Below are positions 33,388 to 45,119 of a stretch of DNA of 64,000 nt, one piece after another. The notes beneath the pieces were generated by a model. It was not told the origin of the DNA, ran no database searches, and worked only from the letters and a program-made list of their open reading frames with translations. Position numbers and translations under genes: made by a program. This DNA comes from Plantago major (taxonomy: Eukaryota; Streptophyta; Magnoliopsida; Lamiales; Plantaginaceae), in contig CM048839.1 of assembly GCA_026545765.1 (NCBI GenBank), positions 45,058,677 to 45,122,676 on the forward strand, in the 5' to 3' direction. The first letter of the stretch is position 1. Each line of letters starts with the position of its first letter.

Positions 33388-33392
33388 CTTGT
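33388..33392. repeat. Tat element target-site duplication, left copy
   Basis: CTTGT here matches CTTGT at 47236-47240 exactly, bracketing the Tat element. Confidence 0.9.
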
Positions 33393-34225
33393 TGTTGATA
33401 CGGAAATATGTCCAATCCGTTAAGGGCGCCATAGAGCGTGTCCTAAAGCGCATCACGGCTTAACTAGCCAATCCAGTACTGGTCCGACTTCACATGGTCC
33501 GCCCAAAGTGAATCGACCAAAGACATCAAGTCACTACATCCCCACGCCTAGTCCAAGTCTTAAGGAAAGGACTTCCAAACTGACCATGTCAAGACAGAGA
33601 TGTTTAACGGACCGCATTTAGAGAATCTCGGACGCCACCATTACTTTAAGACCAAACGTATATAACAGAACCACTAAGATACTTCCGAGAGACTCTTGGC
33701 TCGGACATCCAGAGCCACCCAAGGGCAGATCGACCAAGCAGACAGATCTGTCCAAGGGACTAACACGGACCCAACATGCGGAACAGTACTCTCAGAGGGA
33801 AAAGGTCAAAACTACCCTCCCAGGCCCACTTATCGGTATTGGACTACTGTTCACTAATGGGCCATGGGCCAAAGGTAGCATTGGTGTCCAAATCTGGATC
33901 GTACACTTGGCATCATCTTATGAGCTACCTCATGAGTATATGATAACTATAAATATAGCACAAGGTCCAAGACCTAGAGGTAAGTGTTCTGGAGCATAAT
34001 ACCTTTCCCATTACTATTGCATTGAGAGCTACCACCTCTCCTTTGAGTGAAGCCTCTTACCGGATTGACCTTGGCAATCCGGGTAACCCATTCTAACCCC
34101 CCCACTTAGTCCTGTCAGGTGCTCTTTCTAGGACAACCCTCTTATCGGACTTCAAGTTGGAGGCGGAGCTTGGATTAGGTTACTTGCAGTGGTAGTGTTG
34201 ATGTTGAGAGGTTTATACCCCAACA
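33393..34225 (+). mobile_element. Tat-type gypsy 5' LTR
   Basis: 833 bp, from TGTTGATACGGAAATATG to GGTTTATACCCCAACA. It matches the 830-bp 3' LTR at 46406-47235. The right halves are almost identical and the left halves differ by several small indels. A TATA box (CTATAAATAT) is at 33947-33956. Confidence 0.9.
33947..33956 (+). promoter_or_regulatory. TATA box in Tat 5' LTR
   Basis: CTATAAATAT follows ATATGATAA; the same site occurs in the 3' LTR at 46957-46966. Confidence 0.65.
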
Positions 34226-34246
34226 TTTTGGCGCCGTCTGTGGGAA
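34226..34246 (+). other. Primer-binding site of the Tat element
   Basis: TTTTGGCGCCGTCTGTGGGA directly follows the LTR. TGGCGCCGT matches the start of the site complementary to tRNA-Asp; the following bases match less well, so the primer tRNA is uncertain. Confidence 0.65.
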
Positions 34247-34281
34247 GCTTTACAAAAAGCCTCTGTGTTTCGAGTAAACCA

Positions 34282-35817
34282 ATGGCAAGAACAAGACGAA
34301 CAGCGAGAGCTGGTACTACAGAACTAAGAACTCCACCACCGCGCCCGCGGGGACGCCCTCCCACCCGGGGACGCAGGGCGGCAACGGTAAGAGGAAGATA
34401 TCCAAGCGAGGGACACATAGCCAGTCCTTCCTCGGAAGAAGGTGCAGCCCGAGCTTCTCCGACAGGAGCTCGAGGCCCACCCGCACCCCAACAATTCACG
34501 ATGCCGGATGGACGCGTCGTCCGCACTAACGACGTTGGATTGAGCGAGATGCAGTTTGACAGGCTGCTAACGATCATACAAGGGTGCCTGGGATCCAACA
34601 ATGCTCCTCCACCACAAGCCACTCCGCCAGTGGTTACACCCCCTCAGGCAGAGCCAGCATTGTCTAGGAACGGACAACGTCCAATCCAACAGAGATTAGG
34701 AGATCAGCAACCCCAGGAGGATTTGCGAGATCTATTGGACAGGCGGGCCTCGGCCTCACAAATCCGAGGGGAAGGAAACCATCAAGTAAGGAGAGAGCGC
34801 CAAGACGTGAACAATAGACACCCGGAAGTTCCACTCCCAGTGCCTCCGAGGGTCAGGGATCAAGTGGCGGAAACAATTCCAAGAGCCCGCATGAACGAAC
34901 TTCCCGCGGATGTGGTCATGCATCCGAGGACAGGGGAGATCATGACGGCAGACGAGATCTATGCCCAGCAAAAGGCTTTAGAAGCTCAGATTCTAAGCCT
35001 CGGACGTCTCGTAAAAGATCACGAGCAGATAACTACCAGCGCGCCAAATCCCCTATGTGACAGTATCATGAGGGAGAAGGAGAGAAACAGGAATTCGGAC
35101 CAAGTGATTCCAAACTTGGAATACTACTATGGGGACGCTTGTCCCGTGGGTCACCTGACCCGCTTCAACAGCAAGATGGATTCCAAAGGGATGAGTGACA
35201 ACACTAAAGCCCTCACTTTCTCGTCTACTCTCTTCGGAACTGCCATGGATTGGTACACCTCTTTGCCGAATAATTCGATACAGTCGTACGCGGATCTGTC
35301 TTCTAAATTCTTGGCTCGATTCGGCAAATCCAAGAGGAGAAAACGTACCGTGGAGCATCTAGCAGGCGTTATACAGGGAGAGCACGAGGATCTAAGGACT
35401 TTCTTGGATCGATTTCACACGGAGGTTCTTCGGGTTGAGCCACACAGTATTAAAGAACGGGTCCGACACCTGTATGCTAATACTCTCAACTCGGAACTCC
35501 GAAGGAATCTCTCAAGTCAAGAAGTAAGAAGCGAAAAGTACTTAGAAGACATCTGTGAGGAAGTGATGTATGGAGAAGATTACAGAAGGAATGTTCCAGT
35601 GAGAGCCAGCTCCAAGAAAGCGAAGGATCCGGTGAAGCAAGACCAACGCCCAGCAAAGTTTAATTCAAGAAGGGATCAAAGAGACAGAGGTTTTCACAGG
35701 GAGAGAAGTCCGCCAAGATATATGCGGACTATACCGCTCAATGACCAAGATCCGACATCTTGGCAACTATTATTGAGAAGAAGTCGACGTCCATCGGTCA
35801 AGCCCTCACGGCCGTAA
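34282..35817 (+). CDS. Tat gag polyprotein
   Basis: The ATG at 34282 is chosen because it lies 50 nt after the PBS; codons before it run through the LTR end. The first 110 residues are Arg/Pro-rich (RPRGRPPTRGRR). The capsid-like Retrotrans_gag domain spans roughly residues 275-400, with HLTRFNSKMDSKGMSDNTKA, GTAMDWYTSLP and FLARFGKSKRR. The frame ends at TAA 35815-35817. The usual Cys/His block (YCKFHKCRGLNAF) appears 25 nt downstream in another frame, so a frameshift near 35770-35800 has cut off the nucleocapsid part or marks the gag/pol shift. The protein would form virus-like particles in the cytoplasm. Confidence 0.8.
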   Translation: MARTRRTARAGTTELRTPPPRPRGRPPTRGRRAATVRGRYPSEGHIASPSSEEGAARASPTGARGPPAPQQFTMPDGRVVRTNDVGLSEMQFDRLLTIIQGCLGSNNAPPPQATPPVVTPPQAEPALSRNGQRPIQQRLGDQQPQEDLRDLLDRRASASQIRGEGNHQVRRERQDVNNRHPEVPLPVPPRVRDQVAETIPRARMNELPADVVMHPRTGEIMTADEIYAQQKALEAQILSLGRLVKDHEQITTSAPNPLCDSIMREKERNRNSDQVIPNLEYYYGDACPVGHLTRFNSKMDSKGMSDNTKALTFSSTLFGTAMDWYTSLPNNSIQSYADLSSKFLARFGKSKRRKRTVEHLAGVIQGEHEDLRTFLDRFHTEVLRVEPHSIKERVRHLYANTLNSELRRNLSSQEVRSEKYLEDICEEVMYGEDYRRNVPVRASSKKAKDPVKQDQRPAKFNSRRDQRDRGFHRERSPPRYMRTIPLNDQDPTSWQLLLRRSRRPSVKPSRP

Positions 35818-35829
35818 GAGTAAGAACGC

Positions 35830-36589
35830 AAAAGGCTATTGCAAGTTTCACAAGTGTCGCGGACTAAATGCATTTAGTGCATTCACTGAAGATGTAGTGG
35901 AACACCTGATAAGGAATGGAAAATTGAAGGAGCATATCTATAAGGACGAACCTGTACGACAAGATAGAACAGAGCAAAGGAGAGATGAGAGGATGACGGA
36001 ACCACTGCCCTACTCCTTGCCTTTGCCCCCTCCGCCAACCAACTATCCGCCCCATCTGGACCAACGTTCTTACCGATATACTGACGATATCGAAATGGAA
36101 AATGCCCCATACAGCGGGGTGATCAACACTATTGCGGGAGGACCAACGGGGGGAGATAGAAGGAACGCAAGGGAGCGCACCGCGCAAAACCTCCGAAACA
36201 ATGACCGAGCATATGCTAGTCCGACAATTCCAGGAACTAACACCATATCATTCGATGACAGTGAAATTCCTCCTCCTACGGCAGGGGGAGAAGACATCGA
36301 AAACCCAGATGTCCCGCTGGTGGTCTCCTTGACCATTGCAACCTACCGAGTGAATAAGATCTTGGTTGACACTGGAAGTTCCTCGAACATCATCTCTAAG
36401 AGGACACTGGATCAGATGGCATTGGGTGGAGTCCGATATGGCAGAGTGCACACCTCCATATTAGGATTCGGAGGAGGAACTGTACGACCCCTCGGAAGTA
36501 TCATGTTACATGTTTCTCTCGGTACCTTCCCGGCAAGGGTGACACAAGAAGTCCGCTTCGTGGTGGTCGAACAAACTTTCGACTACTGA
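35830..36589 (+). pseudogene. Tat protease region
   Basis: Frame 2 opens just after gag with the Cys/His block at about 35840. It runs through a Pro-rich linker and the aspartic protease active site ILVDTGSSSNIIS near 36360, then a GFGGGTVRPLGS flap-like segment. A TGA at 36587-36589 interrupts it within FDY(stop)FIFGR. The next residues in the same frame continue the normal protein, so this is a point nonsense mutation. Confidence 0.8.
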
Positions 36590-39560
36590 TTCATCTTCGG
36601 ACGCCTGTGTCTCAACTGGCCCGAAATAAGCTTGTCTACTCTCCACAACAGGATGAAGTTCCCAACGGCCTTCGGAGTCGGACAAGAGCTCGGAAATGTC
36701 AGAGAAGCTTGGGAATGTTATATCATGTCCACAAGAAGGGCGTCTGCGCCCGTGCTAACAGTCACCGTGACTCCCGACGCGCCCACTATCCTTACACCCA
36801 GAAAGGAGGACTCACAAGTCGGCGTAGGAAGCCAGAAGGAAAAATTTCCTAGAACGACGCGAATTGAGCCTCATGAGACCCTCAAAGAGATCGAGATTAT
36901 TGCTGGCGATCCCGAGAAGAAAACAAGGATCGGGACCGAAATGAATGTGGAAGTAGAGATGAAGCTCATCGCTTGCCTCCGAGAAAACAGCGATGTGTTC
37001 GCCTGGAGTACCGACGACTTGAAGGGAATCGACCCACGGGTTACAGTTCACCGTCTGAACATGGATCCTTCGGTCAAATACATCCGACAGAAAAGGAAAG
37101 ACTTTGGCCCCATCAAGGATGCCATCATATCCACCGAAGTCGATCGACTCCTAAAGGCAGGACACATCGAGGAAGTCCGCTACTCTGACTGGGTTTGCAA
37201 TGTTGTTTTGGTCGAAAAGTCGCCAGGCAAGTGTCGAATGTGTAATGACTTCACAAGGTTGAACAAGTTTTGCCCCAAGGATCCGTATCCATTGCCACGG
37301 ATAGATCAACTGGTTGACTCTACCTCCGGATGTGCGCTACTGAGCTTCATGGACGCATACCAAGGCTTCTACCAAATTCGGATGGCCAAGGAGGACGTTA
37401 AGAAAACGGCCTTCTTCGCGGAAGGAGGAGTATACTGCTTCAAGGTGATGCCATTCGGACTAAAGAACGCAGGAGCCACCTACCAGCGACTGGTAAACCA
37501 AATGTTCAAGGACGAGATCGGGAAGACGATGGAAGTCTACGTAGACGACATGCTTGTTAAAAGCAAGACTGAGGAAGAGCATGTTGAGCATCTCAACAAT
37601 TGTTTTTCCATCCTGCGGAAGTATGGGATGAAACTGAATCCGGAAAAATGCACTTTCGGAGTGAAGGGAGGAAAATTCCTCGGATACATGGTCACGGAAA
37701 GGGGAATCAGCGCCAATCCCGAGAAAATCAAGGCGATCCTAGATCTGCCACACCCGAAAACCCTCAATGAGGTACAGCGGCTCATAGGAAGTCTCATGTC
37801 CTTAAGTCGTTTTATTTCCCGGTCAGCCGAGAAAAATCTTCCGTTCTTCAAAACCCTCCGGAAAGGAGAGAACTTTGTGTGGACCGCGGAATGTTCCGAG
37901 GCTTTCGAAAAGTTGAAAGAATATCTCCATTCCCCTCCACTGCTCTCCAAGCCCGTCGAAGGAGAACCACTCTACCTCTACCTAGCAATTACGGAAGAGG
38001 CAATGAGTTCCGTTCTAATACGGATTCAAGCTAACGAGCATTTGCCGATCTACTATCTTAGCAAAGCCCTTGCTGGGGCGGAGACAAGATACGTGAAGAT
38101 CGAGAAACTCGCATACGCTTTAGTTTATACCGCCAGACGGTTAAAACCTTACTTTAAGTCTCACAAAATAGTAGTACTGACTACGGAACCTTTGAAACAG
38201 GTCCTAGGAAAGCCCGACCAATCTGGACGACTCTCTAAGTGGGCGATCGAGCTCAGCGAATACGACATTTGCTACCAGGCTCCGTCAGCCAAAAAGGCTC
38301 AGGTCCTCGCCGACTTCTTAGCGGATTACCCAGAGAAGGATTCAGAGAAAGTCCCTGACAAGCCAGTGTTCGAGTGCTTAGTCACCAAACATATAGTCCG
38401 AAATCCAGCCCCTCCTAGGTTCAACCCAGAAAACCTTGAGGAAGCCCAGTTCATCAATCGGCCCCTCCCTTGGTCAGAGGGGGAAACTCGGTTCAATCAA
38501 ATGTTTCTACTTGATGATGATCCCAGAGATCCCAGTTCGGATAGCATCAGAACGAAAATCACTGGAGGGGATGAACCAAGAGCGGAACCTCAGCAGCTCG
38601 CAGGAGAACTCCAAATCAAAAAACATCCTTCCGATATTTGGACATTGGAAGTCGATGGTTCTTCCACTGGAAGAGTGGGAGGAATTGGAATCTACCTTAA
38701 GAGCCCGGAAGGCGCGGAACTCGACTATGTGATTTCCCTGGATTTCAAAGTTACCAATAATGAGGCAGAGTATGAAGCACTTTTAATGGGGTTGCGACTG
38801 GCCAAGTCTCTCCAAGCCCGGAAGGTCAAAGCTTACACGGACTCACAGCTTGTCGAGGCCCAATTTTCAGGAAGCTTTGCCACAAAAGGTCCTTCGATGA
38901 TCAAGTATCTTGAGCTACTCAAGAATGAGGCCAGCCACTTTGAGGAATTCACCTTGGAAAAGTTTGACAGAGTTTGGAACGAAAGAGCCGATGCCTTGGC
39001 AAAATACGCATCTGCTACAGCGGCTTTGGACACAAGGAGAGTAATTCTGCTCACCATCACTGACTCATCTGTCATGGGTTCCAGTTCGGCGATCATGATA
39101 CTTGACATGGGGAGAAACTGGATGACCGACATTTTTAACTATCTCAAGGACGGATCTTTGCCGGCCGATCTGAAAGAATCGAGGAGTGTGCAGTGCCGAG
39201 TAAACAGATATTTTATAATGGGTGATGACCTGTACAAAAGATCTTTTTTGGGGACCCACCTGAGATGCTTGAACCCCCAAGAAGCACATACCGTGCTGGG
39301 AGAGATACACAACGGAAGCTGTGGGAGTCATTCCGGGGGGAGGACCCTCGCTCAGAAAATCATACGACAAGGCTATTATTGGCCTACCATCGGTAAAGAT
39401 TCCGCCGACCACGCCAGGAGATGTCAGGATTTCCAATATTACGCAAACATCCCACATCGTCCAACGAACCCTATGATTCCGTCAGTCATAGCGTGTCCGT
39501 TCGATCAGTGGGGTATCGACATTGTTGGACCATTTCAGGGTACCAATGAATTTTTTATTG
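36590..39560 (+). pseudogene. Tat reverse transcriptase, RNase H, second RNase H, integrase start
   Basis: One open frame of 994 codons from 36632, starting within the protease-RT linker. RT runs roughly residues 150-330 with MPFGLKNAGATYQRLVN and catalytic YVDD at residues 303-306. The first RNase H (about 440-570) lacks the usual TDAS motif, reading LAITEEA there. The second, archaeal-type RNase H (about 670-800) has Asp in LEVDGSS (675), the Glu block NNEAEYEALL, Asp in YTDSQ (737) and Asp in ERADALAK (787). The integrase zinc region follows, but the second Cys of CxxC reads Phe (RRCQDFQYY). The first catalytic Asp of the integrase is in WGIDIVGPF. A frameshift after about 39543 ends the meaningful frame. 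Confidence 0.9.
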
Positions 39561-40330
39561 TGTCAGGAGTACTTTACCAAATGGGTAGAAGCCGAGGTAT
39601 GCGACCATTACAGTAGAGTCGAAAAGGACCTTTATCTGGAAGAATATCATCTGCCGCTTTGGCTTGCCCAGGATTCTCGTCTCGGACAATGGCGCCCAGT
39701 TCTCGGGGCATAGGCTCAAGGAATGGCTGGCGTCCTTCAAAATCGAGCAACGATTTACATCTGTTGGATACCCGCAAGCCAATGGACAGGCTGAGTCCAC
39801 AAACAAAACAATAGTCAAGATCCTCGAGAAGCGGTTGAGAACTTCGCAAGAAAGTCAAGGACGACTTGGAAGGCGTGCTATGGGCGCATCGCACCACTGC
39901 ACGGACTGCGACCAAAGAAACTCCTTTCTCCTTGGTGTACGGTTCCGAGGCAGTCATACCATCCGAGATTGCTGTAGAGACTTTGAGAATCCAAGAATTT
40001 GAAGACAAGGCGAACCGAGAAGCTCGGATATTCGAGCTGGACGTGTTTGAACAGAAAAGGTCGGATGCACTGGCGAACATCCTTAGGTATCAGGCAACCA
40101 CCGCCCGAGCCTACAACAGGAACGTTCATGCGGCAAACTTGCAAGTCGGGGACCTAGTGCTCCGACGGGCCGACATTTTGAGCAATGTTGGAAAACTCAA
40201 GCCCAAGTGGGAAGGACCCTACAAGATTATTGGGGCCAAAGTAAATGGCAGTTATGTATTAGAAGATGAGAACGGACATCTCCTCAGGCGTCCGTGGAAT
40301 GCTAGAAACCTCCAGAAGTTCTATGCTTGA
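39560..40330 (+). pseudogene. Tat integrase core and C-terminal part, frameshifted
   Basis: Pieces of the integrase continue in different frames: QEYFTKWVEAE near 39565, then LVSDNGAQFSG with the second catalytic Asp at 39685, then QANGQAESTNKTI with the Glu at 39793. The last piece, in a third frame (39866-40330), has EGVLWAHRTTARTATKETPF and the C-terminal LKPKWEGPYKI block, and ends at TGA. At least three frameshifts separate it from RT. All three DDE residues are present, so decay is recent. Confidence 0.85.
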
Positions 40331-41525
40331 AGAAAAATGCGCGAAGCTCCATCATGTCGATTGATCATTTCAATATCAACCATTTGTGACACGGAACTCC
40401 GTCAGTTCTGTTTCTTTTTTTGATCCTTTTGTTATTGGCCATAGAGCCCGCAAGTTGTAATTGAATTTCCGTCAAATCAATACAACTATCTTTCGATTTG
40501 TGATTTTTCGATCTTCCCATCTGAGATCTAATGTTCGATTGGCTACAAAGAAAGAAAGAGGTTTCGTTCATACAAAGACGAATTACATTTAATATTGTCT
40601 GTACAATTTGCAATCTCGGACCGATATCCGACCTACGGACGCTACGAGAAAAAGGCAGAAAATGTCTCTGGAGATACGTCATCTCCCAGCAAAGTTCCTC
40701 CGTGTCAAAGCGACAAGGTCTGGTTCTACCTGCGCACAAGAAAACGGTTAAACATGCTGGAATCCTTCAGGATACCCCCAAAACGTGGAAGGAAAGTCCT
40801 GTATTCGGGGAAAACAAAGTGCAGACAGGAAGAGATTTCCGCCTCGCCGGCTTTAAAGACTCAAACTCTCTTGAAATTCGGAAACCATTTCCAATATAAG
40901 AGAGATTTGAGCCATTAAAGTGGGGATGGAAGAAAGCAGAGGAGACGGGCGTATATGCACTCAAACTGAGATCTAAGCTTTTCGGTGACTGATCTTCAAC
41001 AACTTTCCCCTCTAGACCCACTCCACTCTCGAACTCAGAATAAATGCCGACTGGAGAGTGGACGGGAGTCAAGAGGGGGAAACTATTCAAGAAACCGTCT
41101 TTTTGCTATTGAGTAGATTTGGAAAGTGGATGTTGGATTTGCATGACCAAGGCCAAGAGGGATCCGCAGTATTTATAGAAGTGGCGACCCAATGGGTGTC
41201 CGACACGTCAGAACTTCGACGTCGACAATGGGCTTAAACTATTCATTCGTCAATAAAGTTGTCAGGCGGATGGGTTTACCCAATCAAGCCTAAAATAAGC
41301 CCATCAACTACGTTCGAGTTTCTTAGCCATTTTTTTTACAACAAATATATGCGTCAGTATCATCCGAAGAGGTCCGCAAAAAGGAAAAGATGGAGATCCC
41401 ATCCGAGGAAAAATAGTTCGAATTTTATAAACAAAATTATCCGAACATTTACATAATAGAGGAACAATATGAAAAGGTTTGAAGAGAAGTACAAGCATCC
41501 ACGGGGCATACCCCGCCTTGCTCCC
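40331..41525. other. Tat element region after pol, no sense gene
   Basis: No coding domain recognised on the plus strand. A minus-strand TATA-like site (CTATAAATAC at 41169-41178) stands about 80 nt before a minus-strand frame (40767-41090) that lacks an ATG. Low support for a gene. Confidence 0.4.
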
Positions 41526-41807
41526 TCACCAGACCCCGGAAGTCGAGCCTTGGGATTCCGAGCCTCCACCTCGGACCTGACGAGCTCGCTGTTGCGCACG
41601 GATCCTTATACGGATCAGCCTCAGCGTCCGCTCCCTCTCCTCCTCAGCCAATCTCCTAGCTATCCCTGGACATTGAGGGGGATCGCCTTCGAAATCCAGG
41701 ACGATAGGGTCTTGCGCGGTGCCTTTACCCGGATAGATGGGCGGATGCATATGTCCGCAAGCACAGTTCACCCAGTGACTATACTCTTCATCGCCCGATT
41801 CTGACAT
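41526..41807 (-). CDS. Antisense small ORF in the Tat element
   Basis: 93 residues from the ATG at 41805-41807: MSESGDEEYSHWVNCACGHM, then a PGKGTAQDPIVLDFEGD segment, then a Glu/Arg-rich helix (RRLAEEERERTLRLIRIRIR). A minus-strand TATA (CTATAAATAAG, 41904-41914) sits about 100 nt upstream of the ATG. No family recognised. The longer upstream extension of the frame has an LTR-like hydrophobic composition and is probably leader. Role unknown. Confidence 0.45.
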   Translation of the reverse strand: MSESGDEEYSHWVNCACGHMHPPIYPGKGTAQDPIVLDFEGDPPQCPGIARRLAEEERERTLRLIRIRIRAQQRARQVRGGGSESQGSTSGVW

Positions 41808-41903
41808 TCTGAAGAACACCGACTTCCGCTGGATACTAAAGTAGATAAAATGCAAGAAAGAGTGAGGGAAGGCACAACAGTGAAAAAGGAGAATTACCAC
41901 ACC

Positions 41904-41914
41904 CTTATTTATAG
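41904..41914 (-). promoter_or_regulatory. Antisense TATA box
   Basis: CTATAAATAAG on the minus strand, properly placed for the ATG at 41807. Confidence 0.5.
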
Positions 41915-42339
41915 TGGCAACGAGTCTTTCAGATCTCGCCATCTGTCGATCATCCGACGACTAAGAAGATGAAAAGACGTAGTCATAATGACTATTTTAC
42001 TGTTTCACCTTCCTCCTTCTAGAAGAATCTCGCATCCCAAGGGATGAACCGTCCGGGTATCGGAAAGATAATGGCCTGATTTCTACATCAGATACCATCT
42101 CCAGCGGTCCGTGCTCTTAGAGATGGGCAATTTATAATAACTCAGCTTATGAGCAGCAGATAAAGAAAGGAATGAAGAAGAGAGCAAGTAAACGTTTGGA
42201 AGCATGGGAGGTTCATCTCCTAGGATAAAATACGAAATATTGTTATAATATGAAAGGACATTCCGAGTTATCAAACGATTCAAATCCAACAGCGAAATTC
42301 AGCAAATACAAATTTCTAACGGGGCATACCCCGGACTTC

Positions 42340-43655
42340 TCATTCGGGCCCAGTCTGGCTTGGACCAGCTTCAGGCCGATTGGTGGCTTCCGCCGCAAGA
42401 TTTTGAGCGTGGACAAACAAGTCGAAATCAGCGGGAAGATCGAGAACGCGGGAAGGCAGGGCAAACCACTTTTGCAGGAAAGCTCGATAATCGTCAAAGG
42501 GTACAAGGCCCACTTTCAGAAGCGCTTCCGGGATGAACCTAGGAAGGAAAGGCCCACCGTTCTGGATCTCAATTTCGCCTTCCTCGGTGACCAGTTCCAC
42601 GAACTCACATGCAGCCAATTGCTCGTCCGAGACACTATCGACGGGCACTTCGACACCGTTAGCATCCGCAGAGGGGATTAATCCCTCCGCCTTCCAGTCG
42701 AAGTCTGGTGGAAGAAGTCCCTTGGACTGCAGCTGTCCGATCGCAGACACAAACCCATCCAGTCGGGAGGCATCCGACTTGTCCGACATTAGGAACTTGA
42801 AAGAGGCAGACCGCAAGAAGTCACGGCCGGCGTAAAGACGGACATATTGGAGGCCACCGACCAGGAAGTTCTTAAAATCCAGGAAAGCTCAGACGCTTTA
42901 TCGATTTAATCTCCCGGTGGTCGAGTTCCGCCTTAACTTTCTCCCAACCGGTCTTGACTTGGAAGTTCACCTCTTTCTCCTTGACTTCATCTCCAAATGC
43001 CGCTTTTCCGCCTCATCCGCGGATGTGGACACAGCCTTATGAAGATCCTCTTCAATGGTGGCCCGTTCACTGGCCTTCCACTGCATGGCTTTGATGAAAC
43101 ACCCAAGATGGGGAAACACCCGAGTAGATACAAGTTATATTTGTATCACATTAAGAACAAAACAGGTAAACTAAGGACAGATTACTTACCCGCTGGTATA
43201 GAGCATCCAGCCCGCCAACCAGCTCCATTTCCGGGAGTCCGCAAGCACGCTCGTATTCCTTATCCAGAGCAGCCTGGTCCACAGGAAGGACAGCGGACAA
43301 CTGCTGCCTCTTCGCAGATGGTGAGCCTCCGAGCCATCGCTTTTTTGACCCGAGATGATGGCGTCCCGCATAAGCACGTCTCGGGTTGGAACTCGAGTGT
43401 TAGCAGTGGCCCAGAAAGGTGAGCCTTACCCTTATCAGGCACCGCCAGGGCCTGGGAGTCTTCACCAGCCTTGCTCCGCCTTTCTTCTTCAGCGGCAAAC
43501 ACAGCAGCATTTTTCGGATCCAACATGGGCAGACCCGTGGAAGTGTTAATGATCTTGGTCCTTTGCCCAGCCGCGACCTCCAAAGCTTGTTGTTCCCTCT
43601 GCAACCTCTTCTTCTCTCCGAGAGTCGACATGATGTAGTCAAACCAAATGCACAA
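42340..43655 (-). pseudogene. Downstream part of the Tat antisense gene
   Basis: Two minus-strand frames, 43260-43655 and 42340-42816, lie downstream of the antisense ORF at 43807-45117. The first has a charged, coiled-coil-like start (STLGEKKRLQREQQALEVAA). The second holds DFDWKAEGLIPSADANGVEV and an acidic segment. In other Tat elements the antisense protein has a similar coiled-coil tail. The exon borders joining them could not be fixed, and frame breaks lie between them (42820-43260). Confidence 0.45.
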
Positions 43656-43806
43656 TAAACCAAGGGCGTAGAAACAAAGTGTTAAAGAAGAATTATCGAA
43701 TCATGGAAACTTGTAATCAAAATAGAGTATATTGAAGAAGACAAGATGCCAAGTCTCCATCAACGAATTTCATCAAGTCCGTCTTCCTCCCACATCTACC
43801 TCACCG

Positions 43807-45117
43807 TCATCCAAGGTAGGGAAGTGGTTGACAGATCAATCCGTGAAACGGATAAGTAGGTGGGTCATACTTTTTGTGGATTGCCGCCACCCACGGAGCC
43901 ACATTCTTGGGAAGAGGGCGCCAGTCCGGGATGCTCTCCCTCAGAAACTTTATGGGAAGTCCCCACTGTTCTCGCTGCCTCTCAGACTCCCCTGGTTTCA
44001 GAGCCATGCGTACGAAAACGTACTTGTCCCACCACTTCGACCCCAACGACGAAATGGAGTCACAAATGAAGTTATAAGGTTTCCTATTCGTAAAGGTATA
44101 GAAAAGGGGATTCCCCGGACTAAAGGAAACGTGAAAGAGCTGCCTGAAGTTCTCAAAGTTTACGAGCTGCCCTTTCTTCTTGCAAAAAACGACGAAGCAA
44201 ATAAGATTACCCAAGGATTTCGGGATAACCTGACTCGGACCAATCCCAATGTGATTTAGGATGTGCTTCAACTCCGTTGCAATGGGTACCTTCCACCCGC
44301 AAGCAAAAGCTACCTCATGCACGCACATATACCCGGCGGGCGGGTTGTAAAAGGCATGACCGGGCTCGGGAACCATGATTTCTACGGAGTCAGGGATCTC
44401 CCACTTCCGCCTCCACTCGGGGATGTCCTCCGCCCTAACCCTGGATGGACACGTAGGGAGAAGCCCGTCCGTGTTTAATTCTCCAAATCGGTCCACTATG
44501 GTAACAGCGGACGCAGGACGGGGGAACTTGATTTGGGCAGCCTTTGCACCACGACCTTCGATTAATTGAAGATTGGACTGAACGGGCGCAGCAGGATGTA
44601 ATGCAATCCGCCGACTGGATCGTCTAGAGGGACGAGTGACAGGAGATCCTTCTCCTTCTTCCTCCTCGCCTTCACCTTCCTCTTCCTCACCATCTTCTTC
44701 GTCCTCGAGGACACCTTCGGGTCTTTCGGATGTGCTTGGCTTGGACGGACCTGCTTCTACCAGAACACGGTCTTCCACTCCGGCCTCGAACATCTCCACG
44801 TCATCAGCCTCATGCCCGCTGTCGCCTGCCCGTTCAAGTTGAAGCGCATTCGGATCAATAGGCCCTCCCACACCGCCTATAGTCCGAGATTGGACCAACG
44901 TTCTCGCCTCATCAATACCGCCTCCGACCACTGGCCTGTCCGTCGGAGGATTAACTATTTCATGGGCTCCGTGCCTAGCGTCAGAATCTCTGGAAGAAAG
45001 GACATCCACGAGATAGTCTCCTACGGACACGATCACGTCCACGGATGCATCGCCCGAACCTGCTCCATCCTGATAATCCCGCACCTCACGAACGTTTTGA
45101 CTATCGCTCCCGGACAT
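43807..45117 (-). CDS. Tat antisense protein with gypsy-type transposon domain
   Basis: 436 residues from the ATG at 45115-45117 to the stop at 43807. The first half is acidic and disordered, with a Glu/Asp run at about residues 135-160. Residues 245-400 resemble the plant 'putative gypsy type transposon' family (PF04195, Transposase_28 type). This part includes CVHEVAFACGWKVPIATELK, the IGPSQVIPKSLGNLICFVV block and later SKWWDKYVFVRMA. Such proteins are encoded antisense between pol and the 3' LTR in Tat-lineage elements; their role is not established. The frame is open throughout. A minus-strand TATA lies 700 nt upstream, leaving room for a 5' UTR intron. Confidence 0.75.
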   Translation of the reverse strand: MSGSDSQNVREVRDYQDGAGSGDASVDVIVSVGDYLVDVLSSRDSDARHGAHEIVNPPTDRPVVGGGIDEARTLVQSRTIGGVGGPIDPNALQLERAGDSGHEADDVEMFEAGVEDRVLVEAGPSKPSTSERPEGVLEDEEDGEEEEGEGEEEEGEGSPVTRPSRRSSRRIALHPAAPVQSNLQLIEGRGAKAAQIKFPRPASAVTIVDRFGELNTDGLLPTCPSRVRAEDIPEWRRKWEIPDSVEIMVPEPGHAFYNPPAGYMCVHEVAFACGWKVPIATELKHILNHIGIGPSQVIPKSLGNLICFVVFCKKKGQLVNFENFRQLFHVSFSPGNPLFYTFTNRKPYNFICDSISSLGSKWWDKYVFVRMALKPGESERQREQWGLPIKFLRESIPDWRPLPKNVAPWVAAIHKKYDPPTYPFHGLICQPLPYLG

Positions 45118-45119
45118 CC

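Larger units (their letters stand above)
32095..33392 (-). mobile_element. Copia A 3' LTR, first part (split by Tat insertion)
   Basis: The LTR reads TGTTGGTCCAGATAACGG at its plus-strand left edge, which on the sense strand is its 3' end (...CCAACA). It matches the LTR at 58253-59949 along its length. The FAR1-type gene is interrupted immediately to the left; CATGT (32090-32094) would be one target duplication. A sense-strand TATA (CTATAAATATC, 32992-33002) is present. The LTR resumes at 47241. Confidence 0.85.

Noticed and set aside
36607-36852. Alternative-frame ORFs across Tat pol and the opposite strand (for example 37537-37950, 38833-39132)
   Set aside because: They overlap the clear RT/RNase H frame and have no domain of their own.
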